Positions 17,386 through 26,170 of a stretch of DNA of 64,000 nt are shown here, in pieces; within the stretch, counting starts at the first letter, position 1; every line of letters starts with the position of its first letter. Location of the stretch: positions 154,755 to 218,754 of the forward strand of contig DASSCU010000024.1 of assembly GCA_035697485.1 (NCBI GenBank), in the 5' to 3' direction. The notes under the pieces are model-generated. The model saw nothing but the letters and a program-made list of their open reading frames with translations, ran no database searches and had not been told where the DNA came from. The stretch comes from Actinomycetota bacterium. GTDB taxonomy: Bacteria > Actinomycetota > UBA4738 > HRBIN12. The position numbers and the translations under genes were made by a program.

Positions 17386-19505
17386 CCGGGGCGGACTTCC
17401 GCGAGGGCGTCGACGGCCACGGCGCCGCGCTCGCACACGAGCAAGGGGTTCGCCTCGAAGGAGGTCAGCCGGCCTCGGAGGTCGTGGGCGATGCGGGCGA
17501 TCGCCTCGACCGCCCTCGCCGCCGCCCGTAGATCGTGATCCTGTGGGTCGAGCCCACAGTCCGATGCCTGATCGAGCATGTAGGCGCGGGCCTGCGCAGG
17601 GGTGAGCGGACACGGCACGAAGACCGCCTCGCCCTCCTCGGCGAGAGCTCCGCCGGGTCGCACGGTGATCATCGGCCCGAACCGCTCGTCGACGACGGCG
17701 CCCACGAGGACTTCGGAGCCACGCACCATCTGCTGCACGAGCACCTTCGGCACGCGTGCCCCCGCCCGCTTCGCGGCCTCGAGCACCTCGGCCGCGGCGA
17801 CCTCGACGTCGGTCGCGTTGCGCAGCCCGAGCCGGACACCGCCGAGCTTCGCCTTGTGCGGGATCTCGGGCGCCTGGGCCTTCACGACGACCGGGAACCC
17901 GATCGAGCGGGCGAACGCCGCCGCCTGCTCGGGGCTGGCGACGGTCCGTTCCTTCGGCCGGGCGACCCCGTACAGGCGCAGGATCCGGGCACCCGTCTCC
18001 TCGTCGATCGGGCCCTCGTGTCCGCGCAGCACCCGCAGCGCCTTCGCACGGTCGGGATGCGGCGGCAGGTCGTCGGCCGTCGCCCGCGCCTTCGCGCTCT
18101 GGAACTCGACGAGCGCCCGGATCGCTCCGGCCGATGCGTGGTGCCCTTGCAGGAACGGCAGTGCATGCTTCCTCGTGAACGACTTCGCCGCCCGCTCGTA
18201 GGCGAGCGGGCTCATCGCCACGCTGGCGAACACCACCCCGGTCTCGCGCCGCAGCGCCGCGACCCTCCTCAGCACCGGGTCGGCCCACGGCGTCTCCCCC
18301 TCGAGCCTCGGGGGGAACGCGTCGAAGGCGATGAAGCCGACGGCCGGGTCGTTCGCCAGCGCCTCGAGCGCGCCCTCGAACATCTCGGTCTCGACCGCGG
18401 CCTGCCCGGTGACGTCGAGCGGGTTGTTCTGCGAGGCGAAGTGGGGCAGCACCTTCGCCAGCCTGCGCCGCGTCGTCGGCGAGAACTCGGGCAGGTCCAG
18501 ACCCGCGGCCCCGGCGGCTTCCGCGAAGAGCGTGCACGCGCCGCCCGACTGCAGCGCCGCGGCGACGCCGGGCGTCCGCAGCTTCCGCTCCTTCGAGAGC
18601 AGCACGGCGGCCTCGAACATCGTCACGGGGTCCTCCACCAGGATCACGCCCTGGGCGCGGAGCCACGCGTCCCGCAGAGTGGTGTTGCCGGCCAAGGCCC
18701 CGGTGTGCGCGACGATCGAGCGGCGCGCCGCCTCGCTCCTGCCCTCGGGGGCGCAGATCAGCACGGGCTTGCCGGTGCGTCGCAACGCGTCGAGGCCGTG
18801 GTCGATGCCGTCGACGTCGCGCATCGTCTCGATGTAGCTCGTAACGACCTTCGTCTTCGGGTCGGCGGCCGCCCACTCGAACATGTCGCCGAGCCCGAGC
18901 ACGGCCTCGTTGCCCACCCCCAGGATGATGCGCAGGCCCACGCCGCGATCCGAAGCCAGCTGATTCATCGTCCACGCCACCGTGCCGCTCTGGCTGATCA
19001 CGCTGATCGACCCGGGAAGCGGCTCGGGGGGTGGGGTGGTGCCGTAGGGCGCGATGCGGTCGACGTAGTTCACGAAGCCCTCGACGTTCGGGCCGAGCAC
19101 CGGGATGCCCGTGCGAAGCGCGGCCTCACGCAGCTCGGCTTGCAGGGCGGCCCCTTCCTCGCCCGCCTCGGCGAACCCCGACGAGACGACCATGATGCTC
19201 CGCACGTCGCGGGCGCCGCAGTCGTCGATCATGCGAACGACCACCCGGGCCGGCACGACGAACACCACGAGGTCGACACCCCGCGGCAGTTCGGCGATCG
19301 CATGCAGGCACGGGCGCCCCCACACCTCGTCGTACTTCGGGTTGATCGGGAAGAGCTCGCCCTCGAAGCCGACGTGGCGGAGGGAACGCTCGATCTCGGG
19401 CGCCCACGAGTCCGGGGACTCCGAGGCGCCGACGATCGCGACGGAGCGCGGCGCGAGCAGCGGCGTGAGGTCGTACCGGGGGCGCCGCGAGCGTGATCGG
19501 CTCAC
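17382..19505 (-). CDS. ADP-forming acyl-CoA synthetase (acetate-CoA ligase family, fused alpha and beta parts)
   Basis: 707 residues in the one-chain NDP-forming acyl-CoA synthetase layout. It opens with a CoA-binding Rossmann domain (SVAIVGASESPDSW, GPNVEGFVNY) and continues with a succinyl-CoA-synthetase-like flavodoxin domain (GSISVISQSGTVAW). The conserved segment AHTGALAGN carries the histidine that is phosphorylated in this family. A C-terminal ATP-grasp domain follows (FPVVVKAQAPEIPHKAKLGGVRLGL, LVQQMVRGSEVLVGAVVDERFGP, SFEANPLLV). The GTG at 19505 overlaps the crotonase-fold gene as GTGA (19502-19505). It would interconvert an organic acid, CoA and ATP with acyl-CoA; the acid is not evident. 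Confidence 0.9.
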   Translation of the reverse strand: MSRSRSRRPRYDLTPLLAPRSVAIVGASESPDSWAPEIERSLRHVGFEGELFPINPKYDEVWGRPCLHAIAELPRGVDLVVFVVPARVVVRMIDDCGARDVRSIMVVSSGFAEAGEEGAALQAELREAALRTGIPVLGPNVEGFVNYVDRIAPYGTTPPPEPLPGSISVISQSGTVAWTMNQLASDRGVGLRIILGVGNEAVLGLGDMFEWAAADPKTKVVTSYIETMRDVDGIDHGLDALRRTGKPVLICAPEGRSEAARRSIVAHTGALAGNTTLRDAWLRAQGVILVEDPVTMFEAAVLLSKERKLRTPGVAAALQSGGACTLFAEAAGAAGLDLPEFSPTTRRRLAKVLPHFASQNNPLDVTGQAAVETEMFEGALEALANDPAVGFIAFDAFPPRLEGETPWADPVLRRVAALRRETGVVFASVAMSPLAYERAAKSFTRKHALPFLQGHHASAGAIRALVEFQSAKARATADDLPPHPDRAKALRVLRGHEGPIDEETGARILRLYGVARPKERTVASPEQAAAFARSIGFPVVVKAQAPEIPHKAKLGGVRLGLRNATDVEVAAAEVLEAAKRAGARVPKVLVQQMVRGSEVLVGAVVDERFGPMITVRPGGALAEEGEAVFVPCPLTPAQARAYMLDQASDCGLDPQDHDLRAAARAVEAIARIAHDLRGRLTSFEANPLLVCERGAVAVDALAEVRPG

Positions 19506-20338
19506 GCCTGCTCCCCCCGGAAGCGCTCGTCGCGCCACGCGATCGCCGCCTTCAGGCCCTGTTCCTGGGTGATGCGGCGGAAATCGTCACGCGCGGGCAG
19601 GTTCGCCGTCTCGATCAGCACGTCGAGCTCGGTGTTGGCTGCCATCGCCGCCCGGAACCCGGCGACGTCCCACACACGGTTCACCGCCCGCTTCGTCGTC
19701 GCGATCACGAACGGCTCGTTCTTCGCGATCTCGTTCGCGAGCGCCAGCGTTGCGTCGTCGAGCTCGGTGGCGGGCACGACGCGGTTCACCATGCCGATGC
19801 GCAGGGCCTCGTCGGCGCCCACGCGATCCTCCCCCGTGAACAGCAGCTCCTTCGCCCGGCGCACGCCCACGACCCACGGCAGGAACATCGACACGACGCC
19901 CGAACCGAAGCGGATGTCGACGTAGCCGAACTTCGCGTCGTCGGCGACCACCGCGAGGTCGCAAGCGAGCATCAGGTCGGTGCCCCCTGCCAGACAGTAC
20001 GAGTGCACCTGCGCGATGGTGGGCTTGGAGCACTCGGTGAACTCGAGCATGTGCTCGGTCGACCGCGAGAGCTCCTCGTGCCAGGACCTGGCGTCGTGCT
20101 CACCGCCCTCCGCGTCCTCGTTCAGGTCGTACCCGGCGCAGAAGGCGCGACCGGCGCCGCGAAGGATCGCGACGCGAACGTCGTCGTCCTCGCTCGCATC
20201 GTGCACGGCGGTGGACATCGCCTCGATCAGCTCGCCGTTCAGGGCGTTGAGGGCGTCCGGGCGGTTCATCGTGAGGCGCCGCACGGGTCCGATGTCCTCC
20301 ACGAGCAGCACGGGCCCTGGGGCGGTCGACTCGCTCAC
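19502..20338 (-). CDS. enoyl-CoA hydratase/isomerase (crotonase) family protein with Asp at both catalytic positions
   Basis: 278 residues of crotonase fold: RRLTMNRPDALNALNGELI at the start, oxyanion-hole segment GRAFCAGYDLNED, then HSYCLAGGTDLMLACDLAVVADDAKFGYVDIRFG. Where classical enoyl-CoA hydratase has two catalytic glutamates (GGCEL and PEI), this protein reads GGTDL and VDI, so both positions are aspartate. That argues against plain hydration and leaves isomerase, dehydratase or other crotonase chemistry open. The GTG start has GGGAG close upstream, and it is the first gene of the operon with the acyl-CoA ligase and EamA transporter. Confidence 0.88.
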   Translation of the reverse strand: MSESTAPGPVLLVEDIGPVRRLTMNRPDALNALNGELIEAMSTAVHDASEDDDVRVAILRGAGRAFCAGYDLNEDAEGGEHDARSWHEELSRSTEHMLEFTECSKPTIAQVHSYCLAGGTDLMLACDLAVVADDAKFGYVDIRFGSGVVSMFLPWVVGVRRAKELLFTGEDRVGADEALRIGMVNRVVPATELDDATLALANEIAKNEPFVIATTKRAVNRVWDVAGFRAAMAANTELDVLIETANLPARDDFRRITQEQGLKAAIAWRDERFRGEQA

Positions 20339-20415
20339 GGCTCTCCCTCTCTCGTCGAACTCTCGTCGAACGATCTCTCCTCGCGTTCGGCCGGTGCCAC
20401 GCGAGGCCCGGGATG

Positions 20416-21654
20416 CTAGCGCGACCCGAGCAGGTCGAGCACCTGGCCGGCGGCGCGCTCACCCGACCGCAGGGCGCCCTCCATCGTGCCGTGGTACTCG
20501 CTCGCGGTGTGCTCCCCTGCGAACGCGATCGGACCGACCGTGCGGGCGAACACCTCACGACGCTGCCACGAGGCCGGATCCCAGCTCGAGTACCCGCCGA
20601 GCGTGTACGGGTCGTCGGCCCACGCGTAGAGCACGGGCTCGCCCACGAGCGTGAGATCGGGGTTCATCGCTCGCACCGCCTCGAGCCAGGGGACGATCTC
20701 GCCACGCGTCACCCCGAGCGACTCCTGTGCGGCGTGCGAGCCCGCGAACGCCGTGACGCAGCGCCGCGGCCTGCCGTCCTCGCCGTTCGCCGTCCAGCAC
20801 CACATCGATCGATCCGTCGCCTGTCTCGACCGCGTGGGAGGGTGCTCCTTCGTCGCGACCGCGAACTTCGATGCCTCACCCAAGCGCAGCGACGCGAGCG
20901 CCGACGCGAGGTCGTCGGGGAGCGCGGGCAGGAACGTCATGCGCGCCGCGATCGGCGACGGGATCGCGACCACCACGGCTTCCGCGCGCTCGGCGTGCGG
21001 CCCGACCCGTACCGTGACCCTCTCGGCATCGTGCTCGATCGCGTCGACCGCGTGGCCGGTCCGCACGTCGGGCAATGACGCCGCGAGCTCGCGAGCGATC
21101 GCCAGGTTCCCGCCACCCACACGCACGTACCGGTCCGGACCCGGCGCGAACGGCCGCTCGCCGCCGAACTCGCCGAGCGCAACCTCGTGTAGGTCCCGAG
21201 CGCACGTGCCGGCCAGGCGCAGCATCACGATCGACCGGGCACCCTCGTCGTCGTCGAGCGAAGCCAGGAACGACCCGACCGTCATCGACGCGACCCGCGC
21301 GGGGGAAAGCTCGGCGATGGCATCGTTCGCGCGCTCGAGGAACCGGTCCTGCGCCTCGAGCGTGGCGGCCATGGCTCCCCACGGTTCGCGACGACCGTAC
21401 GACGCACCCGTCTCGACGAGCCCGAGGCCGAACCGCTCCGCGGTCTCCCGCACCTTCGTGTCGCCGGCCATGATCCACTCCGCGCCGAGCTCGACCACCG
21501 CGCCGTTGGTGAGCCTGGTCGACCAGACCCTTCCCCCGACGCGTTCCCGCGCCTCGAGCACCGAGACGTCGATCCCCGCATCGACGAGCCGACGGGCGGC
21601 CGACAGTCCGGAGAATCCTGCGCCAACCACGACGACCCTCGGCGTCGTATGCAT
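20416..21654 (-). CDS. flavin monoamine oxidase family protein
   Basis: 412 residues with N-terminal FAD motif VVVVGAGFSGLSAARRL, then LEARERVGGRVWSTRL and NGAVVELGAEWI, a classic amine-oxidase signature. The C-terminal FAD-contact segment is IAFAGEHTASEYHGTMEGALRSGERAA. The protein lacks a signal peptide. It is divergent from a polyamine-type ABC importer operon across a 139-base gap, so oxidation of an imported amine or polyamine in the cytoplasm is plausible but inferred. The usual covalent-flavin cysteine of mammalian MAO is not evident. Confidence 0.88.
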   Translation of the reverse strand: MHTTPRVVVVGAGFSGLSAARRLVDAGIDVSVLEARERVGGRVWSTRLTNGAVVELGAEWIMAGDTKVRETAERFGLGLVETGASYGRREPWGAMAATLEAQDRFLERANDAIAELSPARVASMTVGSFLASLDDDEGARSIVMLRLAGTCARDLHEVALGEFGGERPFAPGPDRYVRVGGGNLAIARELAASLPDVRTGHAVDAIEHDAERVTVRVGPHAERAEAVVVAIPSPIAARMTFLPALPDDLASALASLRLGEASKFAVATKEHPPTRSRQATDRSMWCWTANGEDGRPRRCVTAFAGSHAAQESLGVTRGEIVPWLEAVRAMNPDLTLVGEPVLYAWADDPYTLGGYSSWDPASWQRREVFARTVGPIAFAGEHTASEYHGTMEGALRSGERAAGQVLDLLGSR

Positions 21655-21793
21655 CAGTGACCAGGTCCGAATGGACTACCGGATCGTGGCGCGCGTGGGC
21701 GAAACTTGCAGGACACGGTACGCCTATGGTACTCAGCGCCATCGACCTGAACGGCGGCTCAATCTGGTTGGGCGCCGCACGAGGGAGGCAGGC

Positions 21794-23065
21794 ATGATCG
21801 GAAGGCACCCGATGGAGAACCGCTGGTCGCGACGCCAGTTCCTGGGAAGGGCGGCCGGTGGCGCGGTCGCGATGCCCTCCCTGGCAGCGATCCTCGCCGC
21901 GTGCTCGAAGCCCGGGGAGAACGCGGGGGGCTCGGGCTCGGGCTCCGCGTCGACCGAGATCCCGATCGCGACCCTCGAGAACCCGGTCGAACTCCCCGTG
22001 ACGATGGACACGATCGCCGCCGACACGCCGATCGAATCGGGTCCGCTCGTGCTCTACAACTGGGCCGACTACATCCACAAGAAGGTGGTCGCGGAGTTCG
22101 AGGAGGAGTACGGCGTCGACGTGGAGATCACCACCTACAACAACATGGAGGAGGGGATCCAGAAGGTCGCCAACGGGCAGGTGACGCCCGACGTCTTCGT
22201 GCCCACGGTCGGCTACCTGCGCCGCCTCGTGCAGAAGGATCTTCTGATGCCGCTGCAGCAGGAGCTGATCCCGAACATGCTCGCGAGCGTCTGGCCGTCG
22301 TACTCCGATCCCGGCCCCTACTACGACCTCGGGTGGAACTACAGCGTGCCCTACACGATCTACACGTGGGGCGTGGCCTACCGTCGCGATCGCGTGAGCG
22401 ACGAGGATCTCGCCGCGCAAGGGTGGGAGGCCCTGTGGAACCCGGAGTACGCGGGCGCGATCAGCCTCTACGACTCCTACGGCGACACGATCGCGGTCGC
22501 GATCTTGCGCAACGGCAGCCTCGACGTGAACACCGGGGACCCGGCATTGATCGACGCGGCCAAGGTCGCGATCCTGGAGACGATCAACGACCACGAGGCT
22601 CGCCTCACGATCAACGGCGTCTACGCGAAGCTCCCGGCCGGCGACTTCACCGTCGCCGAGGCGTGGTCGGGCGACATCGTCGGGGCCCAGTGGTACCTGC
22701 CGAGGGGCACCGGCACCGACGTGCTCGGCTACTGGCGCCCCGAGCCGGGGCAGACGATGATCGGGAACGACACGCTGGTCGTGCCGGCGGAGGCGCAACG
22801 ACCGCGGCTCGCCCACGAGTTCATCAACTTCATGCTCGACGAGCAGCACGGGACCGACAACTTCGTCAACTGGAACGGTTACCAGCCGCCGTTCGTGTCG
22901 ATCCAGCCGGATTCCCTCATCGATCAGGGCGTCGTGCCGGAGAACCTGTCCGACGCCGTCGTGACCGAGGAGATGTTCGCCGACGACCTGACCCCGATCG
23001 AGCTCTCCCCCGAGGTCGAGGCGATGTGGCTCGATGCCTGGACCGAGATCAAGGCGGGTGCCTGA
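21794..23065 (+). CDS. polyamine-type ABC transporter substrate-binding lipoprotein (PotD/PotF-like, Tat signal)
   Basis: 423 residues. The N-terminus combines a twin-arginine motif (SRRQFLG) with a lipobox (ILAAC), so it should be exported folded and lipid-anchored. The mature part is PotD-like: PLVLYNWADYIHKKVVAEFEEEY, VFVPTVGYLRRLV, YSVPYTIYTWGVAYRRD, EAWSGDI and NWNGYQPPF. ATG 21794 is chosen because GGGAGG lies 5 nt upstream and the Tat motif follows. It overlaps the first permease by 8 bases. Ligand binding of spermidine or putrescine is the family default; other amines or amino-acid-like compounds are possible. Confidence 0.9.
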   Translation: MIGRHPMENRWSRRQFLGRAAGGAVAMPSLAAILAACSKPGENAGGSGSGSASTEIPIATLENPVELPVTMDTIAADTPIESGPLVLYNWADYIHKKVVAEFEEEYGVDVEITTYNNMEEGIQKVANGQVTPDVFVPTVGYLRRLVQKDLLMPLQQELIPNMLASVWPSYSDPGPYYDLGWNYSVPYTIYTWGVAYRRDRVSDEDLAAQGWEALWNPEYAGAISLYDSYGDTIAVAILRNGSLDVNTGDPALIDAAKVAILETINDHEARLTINGVYAKLPAGDFTVAEAWSGDIVGAQWYLPRGTGTDVLGYWRPEPGQTMIGNDTLVVPAEAQRPRLAHEFINFMLDEQHGTDNFVNWNGYQPPFVSIQPDSLIDQGVVPENLSDAVVTEEMFADDLTPIELSPEVEAMWLDAWTEIKAGA

Positions 23066-24041
23066 GATCGAGACATCGGCGACGCACGACGAGCGACCAC
23101 GGCGCCGCCTTTGGCGGCGCCGTGCCTCGGTCGACGAACCGGGGGGCGCGAGCGGCGCCTGGTATCCCCGCTGGTATTGGCCCTCCTTCGTGGCTCCGGG
23201 CAGCCTGTGGCTGGCGCTCTTGTTCCTACTGCCGTTCTACGTGGTGTTCTCGGTGGCGTTCGGCACGGTCGACTTCGAGAACTTCGGGGCCCCTGTCCCC
23301 TACTACGCGCCGTGGTGGTGGTCGTTCGACACATTCAACGAGACACTCAGCAAGTTCTACGAAGGCACCGCGATCTACCGGCCGCCGCTGTTCCGCACGT
23401 TCGCCTACGTGTTCTCCGCGACGGTGATCTGCCTCGTGGTGGGGTACACGGTCGCCTACTTCGCCGCGCGGAGCGCGACGAAGTACAAGGGCCTCATCCT
23501 GATCCTGCTCATCTCTCCCTTGTGGATCAGCTACCTGATGCGGATCTACGCGTGGCAAGGGCTGCTCGACACCGACGGGCCGATCAACCTCCTGCTCAGG
23601 CCGCTCGGTTTCGGCGAGACGAACTGGCTGGAGGGCATGCACGTCACGGTCATCCTCGGCCTCGTCTACGGCTACATCCCGTTCATGATCCTGCCGATCT
23701 ACGCATCGCTCGACCGGATCCAGGAGAGCCTGCTCGAGGCCGGGCGCGATCTCGGCGCGAGCGGACGGCAGACGTTCTGGCGCGTCACGCTGCCCCTGTC
23801 GCGCCCCGCGATCCTGGCCGGCATCGTGATCGTCACGCTGCCCATGTTCGGCGACTACTACACGAACGACCTGCTCGGGTCGACGAAGACCTCGATGTTC
23901 GGGAACCTGATCTCGACGCAGCGGGAGCAGCAAGGCGGGTCCACCCGCATGGCCTCGCTCGTGCTCATCCTGGCCGTGATCGTGCTGGTGCCGATGTTGT
24001 ACTACCTGCGCGAGACGAAGCGCGCCGCGGAGCAGGCGTGA
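23058..24041 (+). CDS. polyamine-type ABC transporter permease, PotB-like
   Basis: 327 residues with six predicted membrane helices and the EAA loop of binding-protein-dependent permeases, LEAGRDLGASGRQTFWRVTLPLSRPAI (shown here only as the segment around 23736-23816). The N-terminal 35 residues are arginine-rich and cytoplasmic. GTG 23058 lies inside the last codons of the binding-protein gene, 8 bases before the end of its stop, so translation is coupled. The large periplasmic insert between helices 1 and 2 (about 45 residues, tryptophan- and tyrosine-rich) is typical of PotB. It pairs with the next gene to make the channel. Confidence 0.88.
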   Translation: MPEIETSATHDERPRRRLWRRRASVDEPGGASGAWYPRWYWPSFVAPGSLWLALLFLLPFYVVFSVAFGTVDFENFGAPVPYYAPWWWSFDTFNETLSKFYEGTAIYRPPLFRTFAYVFSATVICLVVGYTVAYFAARSATKYKGLILILLISPLWISYLMRIYAWQGLLDTDGPINLLLRPLGFGETNWLEGMHVTVILGLVYGYIPFMILPIYASLDRIQESLLEAGRDLGASGRQTFWRVTLPLSRPAILAGIVIVTLPMFGDYYTNDLLGSTKTSMFGNLISTQREQQGGSTRMASLVLILAVIVLVPMLYYLRETKRAAEQA

Positions 24042-24937
24042 GCACGGCGATTGAGCACGCGCCGGCGACCCCAGCCAGGGGCTACTTCAGGAACCCCTGG
24101 CGGAAGCCGCGCATCCTGCAGGGCGTGACGATCGGGTACTTGCTCTGGTCCTTGCTGCCGGTGGTGATCGCCGTGATCTTCTCGTTCAACGGAGGTCGCT
24201 CCCGCATCTCATGGCAGGGATTCTCGTTGCGGTGGTGGACCCAGGACCCCACCGACTCGCTCCTGCGCGATGAGGCGATGCGCTCGGCCATGGCGCAGAC
24301 CTACAAGCTCGCCATCATCACCGTGCTGGTCGCGGTGCCGCTCGGCACATTGTTCGCGATCGGCATCGACCGATGGCACGGCCGGCCCGCGCGGAGCGCC
24401 AACTTCACGATGCTGCTGTCCTTCGTCGTGCCCGAGATCATCCTGGGCGTCTCCCTCTACATCCTGTTCACGAACCTGCTGCAGGGGCTCGTGCCGCTCG
24501 GGACGCCGGCGCAGGCGATCGGGCTGATCAGCTTCCAGCTGAGCTATCCGGTGATCATCGTGCGAGCCCGCCTGCTCTCGATCGGCCCCGAGTACGAGGA
24601 GGCCGCGATGGACCTCGGCGCCACCCCGAGTCAGGCGATCCGTCGGATCCTGCTGCCGCTGATCGCCCCGGCGATCCTCGCGAGCGTTGCCCTCGTCTTC
24701 GCCGACGTCGTCGACGACTTCGTCACCGTCGCCGCGCTGTCAGCCGAGGCGAGCAGCGAGACGCTCGCCCAGAAGATCTACTCAGCCTCGCGCGCCTCGC
24801 CGACCCCCGAGGTCAACGCCGCCGCCACGATGATGTTGATCACGACGTTGCTCGTGGTCGCCGGTGGCCTGCTGTTCTATCGCCGGTTCAGCCGGGGGCA
24901 GAGCGACATCGCCACGACCGACTTCATGCAGCTGTAG
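24038..24937 (+). CDS. polyamine-type ABC transporter permease, PotC-like
   Basis: 299 residues with six hydrophobic helices and the permease loop EEAAMDLGATPSQAIRRILL. Segments LLPVVIAVIFSFNGGRS near the N-terminus and FADVVDDFVTVAALS near the C-terminus are characteristic of PotC. The GTG at 24038 overlaps the preceding stop as GTGA. The gene ends the plus-strand operon; the matching ATPase is encoded convergently just beyond, on the other strand. Confidence 0.88.
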   Translation: MSTAIEHAPATPARGYFRNPWRKPRILQGVTIGYLLWSLLPVVIAVIFSFNGGRSRISWQGFSLRWWTQDPTDSLLRDEAMRSAMAQTYKLAIITVLVAVPLGTLFAIGIDRWHGRPARSANFTMLLSFVVPEIILGVSLYILFTNLLQGLVPLGTPAQAIGLISFQLSYPVIIVRARLLSIGPEYEEAAMDLGATPSQAIRRILLPLIAPAILASVALVFADVVDDFVTVAALSAEASSETLAQKIYSASRASPTPEVNAAATMMLITTLLVVAGGLLFYRRFSRGQSDIATTDFMQL

Positions 24938-24940
24938 CTC

Positions 24941-24958
24941 CCCGGCCCGATCGCCGGG
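24941..24958. terminator. short hairpin between convergent permease and ATPase genes
   Basis: CCCGGC (24941-24946) pairs with GCCGGG (24953-24958) around a 6-base loop. It lies 3 nt beyond the permease stop and 20 nt before the end of the convergent ATPase gene, so it could serve both directions. The stem is only 6 base pairs, so this is a modest call. Confidence 0.45.
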
Positions 24959-24977
24959 CCCTTGACCCGGGACGCGC

Positions 24978-26090
24978 CTAGTCCTCGAGCTCGCCGCTCT
25001 CCATCACGGCGGTCCCAGCTTCGGGGAGCACCCGCAGTGCCTCGACCGGGAAGTGCACCGTCACCGGGGCGCCGGAGTCGAACGGCATGGCACCGCCCTC
25101 GTTCTGCACCCAGGCCTGGATGCGCTGGCCCGGCGCGAGGTTCACGATCACCTGCAACACCGACCCGACGTAGACGACACGCTCCACCATGCCGGGCACG
25201 CGGTTCTCCCCGCTGGTGCCCTGCGGCTCGAGGCTCACCCGCTCGGGGCGGATCGTGACCTTGGCCTGGCCACGGGTGTCCTCGTCGCCCTGGCCGGCGA
25301 CGAACGAGAACTCTCCGATCGCCACCTTGCAGCCGTTGGGGACTTGCCCCGCGGCGGTCGCCTCCATCAGGTTCGACACGCCGAGGAAGTCGGCGACGTA
25401 GGCGGTCGCGGGCTCCTCGTAGATCTCCTTGGGTCGCCCGATCTGCTCGACGCGCCCCTGGCTCATCACCGCGATGCGGTCCGACATCGTGAGCGCTTCC
25501 TCCTGGTCGTGCGTCACGTAGACGAACGTGATGCCGACCTCCTCCTGCAGGGCCTTCAGCTCGATCTGCAGGCGCTTGCGGAGCTTGGCGTCGAGGGCAC
25601 CGAGCGGCTCGTCGAGCAGGAGCACGGCGGGGTTCAGGATCAGCGCCCGCGCGAGCGCGACCCGCTGCTGCTGACCGCCCGAGAGCTGTGAAGGGCGGCG
25701 GTTGCCGAACCCCGTGAGCGCCACGAGCTCGAGTGACTTCCCGACCCGGTCGCGCATCTCCTGCTTGGAGACGTCCTTGTACTTCAGGCCGAACGCCACG
25801 TTCTCCTCGACCGTGAGGTGCGGGAAGAGCGCGTAGTTCTGGAAGACGGTGTTCACGTTCCGTTTGTGGGGCGGCGTCTGGGCCATGTCGACCCCGTCGA
25901 GCAGGATCTGGCCTTCGCTCGGGCGTTCGAACCCGGCGATCATGCGCAACGTCGTGGTCTTGCCGCAGCCCGACGGGCCGAGTAGAGAGAAGAACTCGCC
26001 GGAGGGCATGTCGAGGTTGATACCGGCGACCGCCGTGAAGTCCCCGAACCGCTTGACCAGATCGACGAGTTGGACCTCTCCACCTGCCAT
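24978..26090 (-). CDS. polyamine-type ABC transporter ATP-binding protein, PotA-like
   Basis: 370 residues: Walker A GPSGCGKTT, Q-loop VFQNYALFPHLTVEENVAFGL, signature LSGGQQQRVALARAL, Walker B LLLDEPLGALD, switch VTHDQEEAL, then a C-terminal TOBE-like domain (VTIRPERVSLEP, VYVGSVLQVIVNL). This is the MalK/PotA class, matching the PotB/PotC permeases that end 40 bases away on the opposite strand. The ATG at 26090 has no Shine-Dalgarno, but a TAGACT -10-like hexamer lies 8 nt upstream (26099-26104), suggesting a leaderless message. An ATPase encoded convergently to its permeases is unusual and means separate control. Confidence 0.9.
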   Translation of the reverse strand: MAGGEVQLVDLVKRFGDFTAVAGINLDMPSGEFFSLLGPSGCGKTTTLRMIAGFERPSEGQILLDGVDMAQTPPHKRNVNTVFQNYALFPHLTVEENVAFGLKYKDVSKQEMRDRVGKSLELVALTGFGNRRPSQLSGGQQQRVALARALILNPAVLLLDEPLGALDAKLRKRLQIELKALQEEVGITFVYVTHDQEEALTMSDRIAVMSQGRVEQIGRPKEIYEEPATAYVADFLGVSNLMEATAAGQVPNGCKVAIGEFSFVAGQGDEDTRGQAKVTIRPERVSLEPQGTSGENRVPGMVERVVYVGSVLQVIVNLAPGQRIQAWVQNEGGAMPFDSGAPVTVHFPVEALRVLPEAGTAVMESGELED

Positions 26091-26170
26091 GGACGCGGAG
26101 TCTAGTCCAGGCGAGCCGCGACCGGTCAACACGACGGGAGCGAGGCGTTCGCCCGTGGCATCATGCCCCG

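Noticed and set aside
21655..21793. Promoter elements between the amine oxidase and the polyamine-type importer
   Set aside because: TTGCAG and TATGGT are present but their spacing (13) is wrong, and alternatives are equally weak, so no call is made.
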